From Bacteroidales bacterium UBA3290 (GTDB lineage Bacteria; Bacteroidota; Bacteroidia; Bacteroidales; UBA932), in contig DETK01000018.1 of NCBI GenBank assembly GCA_002361615.1, forward strand, positions 31,495-95,494: DNA of 64,000 nucleotides, written 5' to 3'. A program made the translations under genes and the position numbers. Shown here piece by piece: positions 53,199-61,065 of this stretch. Every line of letters starts with the position of its first letter. Position 1 is the first letter of the stretch. Under the pieces are notes generated by a model. It saw only the letters and a program-made list of their open reading frames with translations. It made no database searches and was not told the DNA's origin.

Positions 53199-53226
53199 TT
53201 ATTGCAGCTGTGAGTAATAAAGTTCG

Positions 53227-54999
53227 TTACCAGATATACGTCCTGCGATCCCTCGGCAGGTAGATGCGGTTGTTGCGGTTCACGTCGTAGAGTTTGTACC
53301 AGAGGTCGGTGTTCATGACGACGCCGTTGACGCGGAGGCGGGCGTGAGAGTGGATGTCGGTCTTCTGCAGGATGCTGAATTTCTTGTCGTCGTACTGAAC
53401 ACACCAGAAAGCGGCGAAGCTCTCGTAGAACTTCCGGAGCTGGTCGTCATAGACTTTGCCGAAATAGCCCTCCTCTTCCAGACGGGCCTTGTAGGCGTCC
53501 AGGACTGTCAGAAAACCGCCTAGGTCGGCGATGTTCTCCGTCTGTGTGCGGTTGCCGTCGCCATATTCGCCCGGAGCGCGTTCGGGATCCAGTTCCAAGT
53601 GGTTGTAGCAGTTGATAATACTCTCACGGCGTTCTTCGAATGCCATCTGGTCGGCTACGGTCCACCAGTTGCGCTTGTTGCCATACTTGTCGTATTGGGA
53701 TCCCTGCGTATCAAAGCCGTGGGTGAATTCGTGGCCGATGATCGAGAAGACGGCATACTCGTAGGCCTGGCTCATGTTCTGGACCAGGATGGGCGGAAGC
53801 AGCATCGCCGGATAGATGAAGACGCAGTTCCCTGCGGGATAATACATGGCGTTCACCAGTGTGAGGTCTGCGGGGGCAAATTGTCCGTTGCTGTCGATTA
53901 TTTTCGTGGTAAGCTGGTAACTGAAAAGGTCCGTACCTCCCAGCAGATGGGCCTTCAAGTTGACCGTATTGCGGTTGTTGCGGTGGATCGCTTCCAGCAG
54001 CGTTTCACAGTCAGACAGTTTGCTGACACAGTCCATGTACCACTCGTCCGGGTAGGCCACGAAGAGTCCGTAATGGTCCAGCTTGTCCAGTGCGTTGCTC
54101 TTTGTCGTTTCACTCATCCAGTCAGCCCGCTGGATCCTCTTGCGCAGCGATGCCTGGATCTCCTTGGTGATGTTTACGTATTTCTCCTTGAATGCGGGAG
54201 AAATATACCGTTCCGCCAGATGATAGGACAGGGTATAGTTCAAGGTCGTCCTCGCAAGCATCCGCAGATTGTCTTCCGTGGTTTGGTGCTTAGCCATTTC
54301 CTCCTGGTTCACGTAGGACTCGTAGAAGCCAAAGGCATCCGTCATCAACTCCCAGAGTTCGTCGAGTGATTTGGTTTCCAGCATTGCCCAAAACGGTTCA
54401 ACCTCGGGCAGGGTGACGAACAGCGACGGGTCCAGCCCCATGCCCCGGATGATTAGGGTTTGCGGAGAGTTGTCTGCCTTGGTGACGGTCAGGGATACCA
54501 TTTCCTCCAGATTCAGCTCCAACTGGGTCTCGGAGAGATTCACCGGCGGGACAAGGAACCCCATCAGTTTTCCTTCTTTCATCAATATGCTAAAAGTGGG
54601 CATGATAAGCGTCGACCAAAGCTCGATGCCATCTGCCATCATCTTGCCCATGGTCGTGTAAGCCTCTTCCTTGGTGGCCGGTTTCGGGAACCGGGCTTTC
54701 ATGGCGTCAAAATAGGCCTGGGACTTTTCCGGCTGATCGAAAGGATGGTCCATCAATTCATAAAAACGGCCGATATCCGGTACGCTCTTCTTGAGTTCAT
54801 CCACACGCTGGTCCATAACGTCTTCCGCATCATAAACTGCGCCGATCGAACCCGAAGCGGGAATCTGATGCGTCTTGAGCCAGAATCCGTTGCAATAGTC
54901 GAAGAAACTGTCTCCGGGCTTGACGGAGTGGTCCTTATTGGTCTCAATTTCAGGCGGCAGCGGCAGCGGATCCTCGGCGGATTCGGGGAAAAAATCCAC
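53227..54999 (-). CDS. M13-family (neprilysin-like) metallopeptidase
   Basis: A gluzincin with zinc motif IIGHEFTHGFD, third ligand in NIADLGG, and the substrate-binding NAMYYPAGN. These identify family M13, which cleaves peptides in the periplasm or at the surface. The callable start is GTG 54999, but the same frame upstream encodes a lipoprotein signal (GLILVLLTSC just before that GTG) back to 55059, where the codon is ATA rather than ATG. The true product is probably a lipoprotein of about 610 residues with an unusual or mutated start. Codon use is closer to the core genome than that of its neighbours. Confidence 0.88.
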   Translation of the reverse strand: MDFFPESAEDPLPLPPEIETNKDHSVKPGDSFFDYCNGFWLKTHQIPASGSIGAVYDAEDVMDQRVDELKKSVPDIGRFYELMDHPFDQPEKSQAYFDAMKARFPKPATKEEAYTTMGKMMADGIELWSTLIMPTFSILMKEGKLMGFLVPPVNLSETQLELNLEEMVSLTVTKADNSPQTLIIRGMGLDPSLFVTLPEVEPFWAMLETKSLDELWELMTDAFGFYESYVNQEEMAKHQTTEDNLRMLARTTLNYTLSYHLAERYISPAFKEKYVNITKEIQASLRKRIQRADWMSETTKSNALDKLDHYGLFVAYPDEWYMDCVSKLSDCETLLEAIHRNNRNTVNLKAHLLGGTDLFSYQLTTKIIDSNGQFAPADLTLVNAMYYPAGNCVFIYPAMLLPPILVQNMSQAYEYAVFSIIGHEFTHGFDTQGSQYDKYGNKRNWWTVADQMAFEERRESIINCYNHLELDPERAPGEYGDGNRTQTENIADLGGFLTVLDAYKARLEEEGYFGKVYDDQLRKFYESFAAFWCVQYDDKKFSILQKTDIHSHARLRVNGVVMNTDLWYKLYDVNRNNRIYLPRDRRTYIW

Positions 55000-55086
55000 G
55001 CAGGAAGTCAGAAGAACCAGGATAAGGCCGCAAAAGAAGGTTTTGAAAGGAACAAATATTTATGAGTAGGCTGAATGAATACCCTA

Positions 55087-55094
55087 CAAAAGTA
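55087..55094 (-). promoter_or_regulatory. -7 element of the M13 peptidase gene
   Basis: TACTTTTG fits TAnnTTTG and lies 28 bases ahead of the ATA codon at 55059. This supports translation starting there rather than at the GTG at 54999. Confidence 0.5.
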
Positions 55095-55141
55095 GATATT
55101 ATTATGAAGATTTCCACCAGACTGTACTCATGGCTGCTACA

Positions 55142-55166
55142 TTTTCCGTTGCAGCGGAAAATCAGG
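55142..55166. repeat. Outer-arm fragment of the palindromic element
   Basis: A small hairpin TTTTCCG-ttgcag-CGGAAAA. Bases 55145-55166 are identical to 39799-39820, the right arm of the nested palindrome. It lies 7 bases from the stop of a gene paralogous to the one next to that palindrome. Confidence 0.7.
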
Positions 55167-55173
55167 CTAAAAA

Positions 55174-55521
55174 TCAGGCGAGAAAGCGTTGGGCGGTCTC
55201 GTTGCGTTTGGCTCGGACTTCGTCAAAGGCCTTTCTGAATAAATCGATGTCAGTGTCAAGGATATCGAGTGCCCTGCTGAAGAATGGCCGGTACTCATCC
55301 ATGGAGTCACAGAATTGCTCTACTGAAAAAGTGATGTCCTGATCCTTTTCATCAACATAGATGCGAATCAGCGCCCATTGCGTCATGATATCGTGGGCGG
55401 TAATCATGGTAGGAAGAATGTCTTCATCCTTGAGATCGAACCATACCCTGACGGAAGCCCATAGGGACTTCTCATTCCATGAAGCGCCATAAGTTTCGCC
55501 CTGAATCTTAAAGACTGTCAA
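55174..55521 (-). CDS. Hypothetical protein, 5'-shortened paralogue of 39862-40275
   Basis: A frame of 115 residues with ASWNEKSLWASVRVWFD, LKDEDILPTMITAHDIM and RIYVDEKDQDITFS. It aligns without gaps to the gene at 39862-40275 from its middle onward. The first possible start is TTG 55521, directly preceded by an in-frame TAG, so about 20 N-terminal residues present in the paralogue are missing. It may be a degraded copy or use the TTG start. Confidence 0.5.
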   Translation of the reverse strand: MTVFKIQGETYGASWNEKSLWASVRVWFDLKDEDILPTMITAHDIMTQWALIRIYVDEKDQDITFSVEQFCDSMDEYRPFFSRALDILDTDIDLFRKAFDEVRAKRNETAQRFLA

Positions 55522-55545
55522 CTAAATAATATGGAAAGTAACGAC

Positions 55546-56523
55546 CTAAATGAATAATTGAACCCTAGGCGTACATTGAAGATATGTAGAATACATATTG
55601 AAAAAGTATTCAAGAACAGGCTCATATTTTGATGATTGTGACTCCCGCATAACAATCTTTGTGTTCTTATCGAAAGACGCAAGTTTTGTCTTTAAAAACT
55701 CATTATTAATTGACTCCTTGATTGTTCTATCATAAACCAAAACTGCATATAAATGACCACCAATCGAATAAGAATCAACGGCAGAAACGCCATATCCATA
55801 ATACAATTCTCGTCCCTCGTCTACATCATATTCTTTACCATACAAATAGTAAACACTATTTGAAAGACTACGTATAAAATCTACCTCAAGGACAGATTTA
55901 CTTAATCTATTTGACTCATCCTCTTCGAGCCTTTTTTTACGATAAGCGGCCATCTTAGCTTCCTGATCTGCAATGACTTTATCCATATTAATATCTGAAA
56001 CCTCCCTAAGGATCCAATCTTCCGTTTTTACCCCAGACAATAATCGACGAAAAACATACGAAAAAATCTTGTCATAACTATCACTGAATTGCGCAGTAAT
56101 ATCAAGCCTATCTAACTGGTTTTTGACCTCACATCGAATCGCCTCTTCACGTTCTTGCTTGGCCTTCTGCGCTAAACTATATTCAACGACTTCTCTTATC
56201 GACATACTTCTCAACAGAGATTGCTCTCTAATATTGGCATCCATCCTTTCTAGAGATGGATAAACGTAATTATCACCTTTGGGACATAGCCGTCGACGTT
56301 TATAATAATAATCATTATGATCACGATGTTCACGAGAAAGCCGCTCTAAAAGCGTCCTCAACCCAAAGGGCATGGTTGTGTTCTCATAATAAACAGGAGA
56401 GGAATCATCATTTAGGTTGGGAGGTGTCACTTCATACCCACATTCAATAGTATGTTTCTGGTTATCAATCACTACATGCTCACAGTCGAGACACTTTATA
56501 CTAATAGGCGATTTTTTAGACAT
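55546..56523 (-). CDS. Hypothetical protein with N-terminal zinc-ribbon-like cysteines
   Basis: A 325-residue, charged, AT-rich gene product. The N-terminus has IKCLDCEHVV then IECGYEV and, at about residue 80, a further cysteine (RRRLCPKGD), which could form a zinc ribbon. A central charged helical stretch (AKQEREEAIRCEVKNQLDRL) follows. No known domain is recognised. Stand-alone on the minus strand. Confidence 0.6.
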   Translation of the reverse strand: MSKKSPISIKCLDCEHVVIDNQKHTIECGYEVTPPNLNDDSSPVYYENTTMPFGLRTLLERLSREHRDHNDYYYKRRRLCPKGDNYVYPSLERMDANIREQSLLRSMSIREVVEYSLAQKAKQEREEAIRCEVKNQLDRLDITAQFSDSYDKIFSYVFRRLLSGVKTEDWILREVSDINMDKVIADQEAKMAAYRKKRLEEDESNRLSKSVLEVDFIRSLSNSVYYLYGKEYDVDEGRELYYGYGVSAVDSYSIGGHLYAVLVYDRTIKESINNEFLKTKLASFDKNTKIVMRESQSSKYEPVLEYFFNMYSTYLQCTPRVQLFI

Positions 56524-56789
56524 AATCTAATATTTTCCTGAATAATTAGCGAAACAAACAACCCGTCCAAAAACAGTCAATTATAGGAGTTATCTCAAAA
56601 AAATAATCAATTGTCATGGATGGATAGTTGAGTAGCACGCAAACATAAATATAATACTCGATAGTTCGAACTATCAATAAGTAATACGTTTTAGGTTTAC
56701 GCAATCATTAAAATACTCTCAATCTCGCTCTTGTACGACGCGGGAATGAACACTTCCTTAATGTTATTACATTTCTTGGTAAAAAACAA
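56524..56789. other. AT-rich intergenic region
   Basis: No gene is seen. It holds a short inverted repeat around AGTTCGAACT (near 56665) and otherwise AT-rich sequence between the hypothetical gene and the FISUMP-like gene. Confidence 0.4.
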
Positions 56790-57464
56790 TTAATAATCGA
56801 ACCGTGACTCGTAATCATCGAACCGCTTCACAAAAGAAGGATCTAAAACGGGACGAATTGATAAACCAAAATACCTGTAAATTGGATTCAACTGGACACC
56901 GCGATTATCAAAACTGACACAATACGCACAAAGGGGATCATCCGGATAAAGAGAAGAAGTAAAATATCTACCCCCTTCATTGTGCTCTGTAAATGGGGCC
57001 ATCCCGGTTATTAAACCTGCTGCAGGAATAAAAATACAATTGCCATTACTCCTACTAATCACATTGTACCCATAAAAACCATTTAATGACACCCATTCCC
57101 ATGAGCATCTGTCGATTAATTCTTTCCACTGTTCTGCAGTAGGGATACACCAATCCACCCCTAACCTATAACTCCCCCCTAACATAATATTAGCAACATC
57201 ATCACTTGGCATCAAAACATCCCGATTGTCCACATAACTAATTACACCGGATATCCTATTAAAATTGCGGGTATTATACTTTATTAGTTTCAGGGCTCGT
57301 TGCGGAGCAACTCCACCATGACACCATTTATAGGTCATCCAGTCATAAATATTTTTTCTCTCTTTTTCGCCCCAGGCATAATAATGTCCATGGTCCGTTG
57401 GAGCCTGAGCCCCTAAATTAGCGTTTGACCACTTAACACTTAAACCTAGATCAATTGCTTCCAT
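56790..57464 (-). CDS. FISUMP/DUF1566-like protein
   Basis: A protein of about 224 residues beginning MEAIDLGLSVKWSNANLGAQ, the hallmark opening of the Bacteroidetes FISUMP-type domain (IDLGLSVKWA.CNVGA). It also has HGHYYAWGE, the WCIPTAEQWKELID middle and GLSIRPV at the end. Such domains occur in surface-exposed repeats. A longer frame from 57578 is rejected because those residues come from IS21 remnant end sequence. No signal peptide remains, so this may be a domain cut from a larger protein by the insertion. Confidence 0.65.
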   Translation of the reverse strand: MEAIDLGLSVKWSNANLGAQAPTDHGHYYAWGEKERKNIYDWMTYKWCHGGVAPQRALKLIKYNTRNFNRISGVISYVDNRDVLMPSDDVANIMLGGSYRLGVDWCIPTAEQWKELIDRCSWEWVSLNGFYGYNVISRSNGNCIFIPAAGLITGMAPFTEHNEGGRYFTSSLYPDDPLCAYCVSFDNRGVQLNPIYRYFGLSIRPVLDPSFVKRFDDYESRFDY

Positions 57465-57574
57465 ATTTTGGTCTTTAGCAGGATTGTAGATAATAAAGTA
57501 GATTTCCGCCAAAGTGGATTTGAAAAAGGGGCCAACGGAAGTCTGTTTCAAAGGTAAGCAAGTCTCGTTTGTTT

Positions 57575-57940
57575 TCAAATTTTTTTGAAGATATTTTGAG
57601 TTTCTTTCACTCGATATGACGGTCCGGTCATATTGACCATGAAGGCTTTATGACAGAGCCGGTCAACCAGGGCGGAACAGAGGACCTTGTCCTTGATGAT
57701 TTCCTCCCAGCGCGTGAAAGGGAGATTGGTCGTTATGATCGTGGCTTTGTCCCCTGTTCTCGTTGATATCATATTGAACAGCAGTTCCGCTCCTTCCTTG
57801 TCGAAGCTGACATAGCCCATTTCGTCGCATATGACCAGATCATACTTGCGGAAGCGCGATTCGAGCGACTGAAGGGTCCTGTCCGTCCTCGCCTCGCGTA
57901 TTAGCGTAAGCATGTTTAGGAGTTCCTTCAGGAGGTCGTT
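57575..57940 (-). pseudogene. Truncated IS21-type istB (transposition ATPase)
   Basis: The frame reads NDLLKELLNMLTLIREAR, then YDLVICDEMGYVSFDKEGAE (Walker B), TTNLPFTRW and LVDRLCHKAF. This is the C-terminal half of IstB. The Walker A half and istA are missing; an in-frame stop lies just upstream. The sequence beyond the stop may hold the IS end. It marks a past IS21-family insertion at the island edge. Confidence 0.8.
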
Positions 57941-58180
57941 GCGTGGAATGAGCCCTTGTACTCATGGGTACGTTCCACGCGGAATCGCCTAGAGCGTTCT
58001 CTGAGAATAGTGGCGGTGTCACAAGTTGACGGAGACCAACGGTCCAATGGTTTTTGCATCAGTGAGAAAAAACAATGTCGTCGATTGTAAGCCCTATTTC
58101 AGGGGTTTTGTCTTACTTTGTATGTAAAAATTACTATTTTTTGTAATTTGGTATTTCGATTTGAGAAGTATCATTTTATC

Positions 58181-58492
58181 ATGAGCAAATCCTATCATTC
58201 GAAGAAAGAATACAAGCGGCGGGTGAAGGAAGTGAAGGCGTTTCGGGAGCGGGTTGCGGCGGTGCATGGGAGTATGCTTGCGACGTTGAATGTGGGGGTC
58301 GACAAGAATGTGTTGGCCAGGCATCCCAATGGGACGCGGGCCAAAGGGTTGAAGCGCCTGTACCGGGGATGGTGGAAGGTTTCAGACTATCGCGACCGTT
58401 TCGGGGAGGCGGAGGAGCAGAGCTACCGGCTTCGCCGCATGCGCAGGGCGGTGAAGCATGCCGCGAGGAAACGGGTTCACGGCAGCGTGTGA
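58181..58492 (+). CDS. Small basic hypothetical protein
   Basis: A 103-residue protein extremely rich in Arg and Lys (SKKEYKRRVKEVKAFRERV at the N-terminus, LRRMRRAVKHAARKR near the end). There is no known motif; nucleic-acid binding is plausible from charge alone. GC content and codon use are like the core genome. Its stop lies 4 bp from the convergent stop of the glycerophosphodiesterase gene. Confidence 0.5.
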   Translation: MSKSYHSKKEYKRRVKEVKAFRERVAAVHGSMLATLNVGVDKNVLARHPNGTRAKGLKRLYRGWWKVSDYRDRFGEAEEQSYRLRRMRRAVKHAARKRVHGSV

Positions 58493-58508
58493 CGGTTCAC
58501 GGCAGCGT
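58474..58508. repeat. 15 bp direct repeat spanning two convergent stops
   Basis: GGTTCACGGCAGCGT occurs at 58474-58488 and 58494-58508. The first copy encodes the C-terminus of the basic protein and the second, read on the other strand, encodes that of the phosphodiesterase. Confidence 0.75.
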
Positions 58509-59429
58509 ATGCCGGCCTGAGGAATCGAGGTAGCGGATCAGCAGTTCGGGACGGTCGGTCTGGATGATGGAGGTGCCGAGGTCCAGGATGGGGCCGTAGA
58601 CTGTACCGGGGTCGTCGGCCGCGTCGGCGGCATCGTCTTCATAGCCGCCGCAGAGGGAGGCCCAGATGGTATTGACCCATAGTTTGGAGCCGTCGTCCAG
58701 GATCCGGCGGGCGGCCGTACGGACATCGTCATTCAGTTCTCCGAAGCAGAGTTCGTAGGCGAGGAGGGGTTTCTCTTCATCGATATAGCCGTTGAAAACG
58801 GTCATCTGTGCAGCGGGCGCTGCTGTCACCACCGGCATGTACATCATGTTGCGCGGGTGCTCTTCCATCTTTGCCTTCACGTCGGACAGGGGCTTGCCGC
58901 TCTTGATCAGGATCTGGTCGGTGACGCCCAGTTCTTCCGTGACCTGAAGGACCAGGTCGTAGTAGTCATAACCCTGGTCTACGTTGACCACGATCCGGTC
59001 CTTGCAGACTTCCAGGGCTTCCCGGAGCGTAGGCATCTTGATGCCGGGGCGGCCGATGCCATGGCCTGCCTTGAGGTCGAAGTTCAGGATTTCCTCGTAG
59101 GTGTAATCGCTGATGGGACCGCTTCCGGTCGTACAGCGGTTCAGCGTGCGGTCGTGGCTCAAGACCAGTACGCTGTCTTTGGTGAGTTTCAGGTCGATCT
59201 CCACCACGTCCACGCCCATCCGGATGCAGGATTCGATGGCTGGAAGGGAGTTCTCAGGGTAGTTCCGCCAGTCGCCCCGGTGCGCCACCACCACGACATA
59301 GTTGGAAGAGGGATCGTGCAGTTCCTTTACGATCCTGCCGGCCCTGCAGAGCGGTTCTGTTCTGGGGGTGCAGGCCGTTACGGCCAAGATGAGGACAAGG
59401 GAAAAACGAAACAGTTTGTGCAGCATCAT
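58497..59429 (-). CDS. Glycerophosphodiester phosphodiesterase lipoprotein
   Basis: A 310-residue protein with lipobox LVLILAVTACTP. The GDPD catalytic motif is VVVAHRGDWRNYPENS, followed by VVEIDLKLTKD and LSHDRTLNR. It hydrolyses glycerophosphodiesters to glycerol-3-phosphate and an alcohol, here probably at the periplasmic face. Two adjacent ATGs can serve as start (59429 and 59426). Confidence 0.92.
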   Translation of the reverse strand: MMLHKLFRFSLVLILAVTACTPRTEPLCRAGRIVKELHDPSSNYVVVVAHRGDWRNYPENSLPAIESCIRMGVDVVEIDLKLTKDSVLVLSHDRTLNRCTTGSGPISDYTYEEILNFDLKAGHGIGRPGIKMPTLREALEVCKDRIVVNVDQGYDYYDLVLQVTEELGVTDQILIKSGKPLSDVKAKMEEHPRNMMYMPVVTAAPAAQMTVFNGYIDEEKPLLAYELCFGELNDDVRTAARRILDDGSKLWVNTIWASLCGGYEDDAADAADDPGTVYGPILDLGTSIIQTDRPELLIRYLDSSGRHTLP

Positions 59430-59451
59430 TCGCGAAAGATTAATCCATATA

Positions 59452-59459
59452 CAAACTTA
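59452..59459 (-). promoter_or_regulatory. -7 element of the glycerophosphodiesterase gene
   Basis: TAAGTTTG fits TAnnTTTG, 22 bases before the ATG. Confidence 0.55.
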
Positions 59460-59496
59460 CGCAAAAAACAGATTCCCCCGTTGCCGGATAATTTCT

Positions 59497-59504
59497 TATT
59501 TTTG
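59497..59504 (+). promoter_or_regulatory. -7 element of the lipoprotein gene at 59527
   Basis: TATTTTTG fits TAnnTTTG. A TTG near 59481 could be part of a -33 element. It is divergent from the glycerophosphodiesterase promoter. Confidence 0.6.
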
Positions 59505-59526
59505 TATCGTGACAACGGAATTAGCC

Positions 59527-60780
59527 ATGAATAGACTGTTTCAACTGATTATTGTCTGCGCACTTCTGCTCGTGTCCTGCAAAGGGGAAAAACCCGCTGC
59601 AGGCAATGAAGGCGCTGAGCCCGTTTCCCCCGAAGTTGTGGCGGAGACAAAAACGGAGACGGAACCCGTGACGGCGACTCCTGCCGCCGTGGAAAACACT
59701 TTCACCTTTGACGAACTCTTCCGGATCTTCTCCTGCTTCGGCGGGAATATCATGACCGACAAATTCGCTTCCCAGGCCGTCAAGGACAGCATCAAAGAGG
59801 AGCTCCGGAATTCCTTCGATGGAGCCATGGAATTTGTCGGCTCCTGCAACAGTCTGTCTTATAGTCTGTTTGACGGAGACTGCTACGATGGCTTCCAAAT
59901 GGCCTGCTATCGGTACAAGGCGGACGGCCACATCCTGACCTGCTTGTTGGAGAACGGGGGCTGCGATGTCTCGTCGGTCAAGTATATCCGTTATTATGAA
60001 TACGATCCGGCCCAGGGCGGGGCGCACGAAGTGGACACTCCGTTTTCTCCTGTCCCGAAGCGGGATGATTTCGAAGACATGGTCCGGCTTGCCGGCGCCG
60101 ACCTGACTGCACTGCGCGATGCGATGAAGGCGGGCAGCTATGACTATGAATTCCGTCCGGAAGGCGTGCGGGTCCGGCTCAACGACCCGATGGATTTCGA
60201 CGAGCAGGCTTTCCACGGTGACCTGGTCGTCGACTATCTATGGGATGGCAGTACCATGGCCCGCAATGCGGACTACCGCTATGCCTGCATCCATGCGGAG
60301 GGTTTCGGCAACATCCTGCTCGGCCAGCCTGCGCCTGACTTTTCCTTCAGCTATGATCCCAAGGGCTACAAGACCGTCTATTCCAGCGGTGGTGACCTGT
60401 GGCTGATCAGCCGCGACGGCGTCGACGGCCTGGAGGTCCAGATGGACGGAGGGAAAGTGTATTCCGTCGAAGTCCGTTTCCCGGACTACTGTGTCGCCCG
60501 CTCTACCTATGAGGCCGGGCCCGGCAAGGTCCAGCCTTATGTGGGCGCCCGCATCAATGACTGTCTGACTTTCGGTGCGGATGATCCTCGGGTAGGGATG
60601 CTGATGGACGGGACTGTCCAGATTGAAGTGGAGCGGTGGAACACCTGGATCGCTTTCCGTACATCCCGCGAGTCCCTGGTATCACCGGTCGAGCCGTCCA
60701 CCAATGGCCGCATCGAGCTTGATAATCCGAAGTTCAAGCCCGATGCCCGGATCGAATCGATCCTCATCTGGCGGGAGTAG
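59527..60780 (+). CDS. Hypothetical lipoprotein
   Basis: A 417-residue protein with lipobox CALLLVSCKGE, a low-complexity Glu/Thr/Pro linker (residues 25-55), then a globular region rich in aromatic residues. A C-terminal part (PYVGARINDCLTFGADDP) suggests a beta-rich carbohydrate- or ligand-binding fold, but no family is recognised. ATG 59527 is chosen for the signal peptide and promoter. Monocistronic. Confidence 0.75.
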   Translation: MNRLFQLIIVCALLLVSCKGEKPAAGNEGAEPVSPEVVAETKTETEPVTATPAAVENTFTFDELFRIFSCFGGNIMTDKFASQAVKDSIKEELRNSFDGAMEFVGSCNSLSYSLFDGDCYDGFQMACYRYKADGHILTCLLENGGCDVSSVKYIRYYEYDPAQGGAHEVDTPFSPVPKRDDFEDMVRLAGADLTALRDAMKAGSYDYEFRPEGVRVRLNDPMDFDEQAFHGDLVVDYLWDGSTMARNADYRYACIHAEGFGNILLGQPAPDFSFSYDPKGYKTVYSSGGDLWLISRDGVDGLEVQMDGGKVYSVEVRFPDYCVARSTYEAGPGKVQPYVGARINDCLTFGADDPRVGMLMDGTVQIEVERWNTWIAFRTSRESLVSPVEPSTNGRIELDNPKFKPDARIESILIWRE

Positions 60781-60807
60781 CCCGCTACTAATCAGGCTGC
60801 TCTTGCC

Positions 60808-61065
60808 TCAATGGGCGTGGGGCGGCATATACCGCAAGGAAATTTTGTATTTCGGCTCGCCGCGCCGGTTGGTATAGAAGTAGATTTCGTCGACTTCGAT
60901 GCGCTCCTGCTCGTGAAACGTGTACAGTTCCGGGAAGTGCTCCTGGAGGATGGCCATCATCTCTTCGTGGTCGGTGATGACGACGGCATTCCGCGGCTTC
61001 ATGATGCCGCAGGATGCCGTCAGCAGCATCACCCCCAGCAGAAGGATGGCTCCCCGCCGTTTCAT
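60808..61065 (-). CDS. Small lipoprotein coupled to hutI
   Basis: An 85-residue protein with lipobox VMLLTASCG and a short mature part (ERIEVDEIYFYTNRRGEPKY). Its start overlaps the hutI stop by 4 bp (ATGA), so it is the last gene of the hut operon. Function unknown; there is no known role for a lipoprotein in histidine breakdown. Confidence 0.7.
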   Translation of the reverse strand: MKRRGAILLLGVMLLTASCGIMKPRNAVVITDHEEMMAILQEHFPELYTFHEQERIEVDEIYFYTNRRGEPKYKISLRYMPPHAH

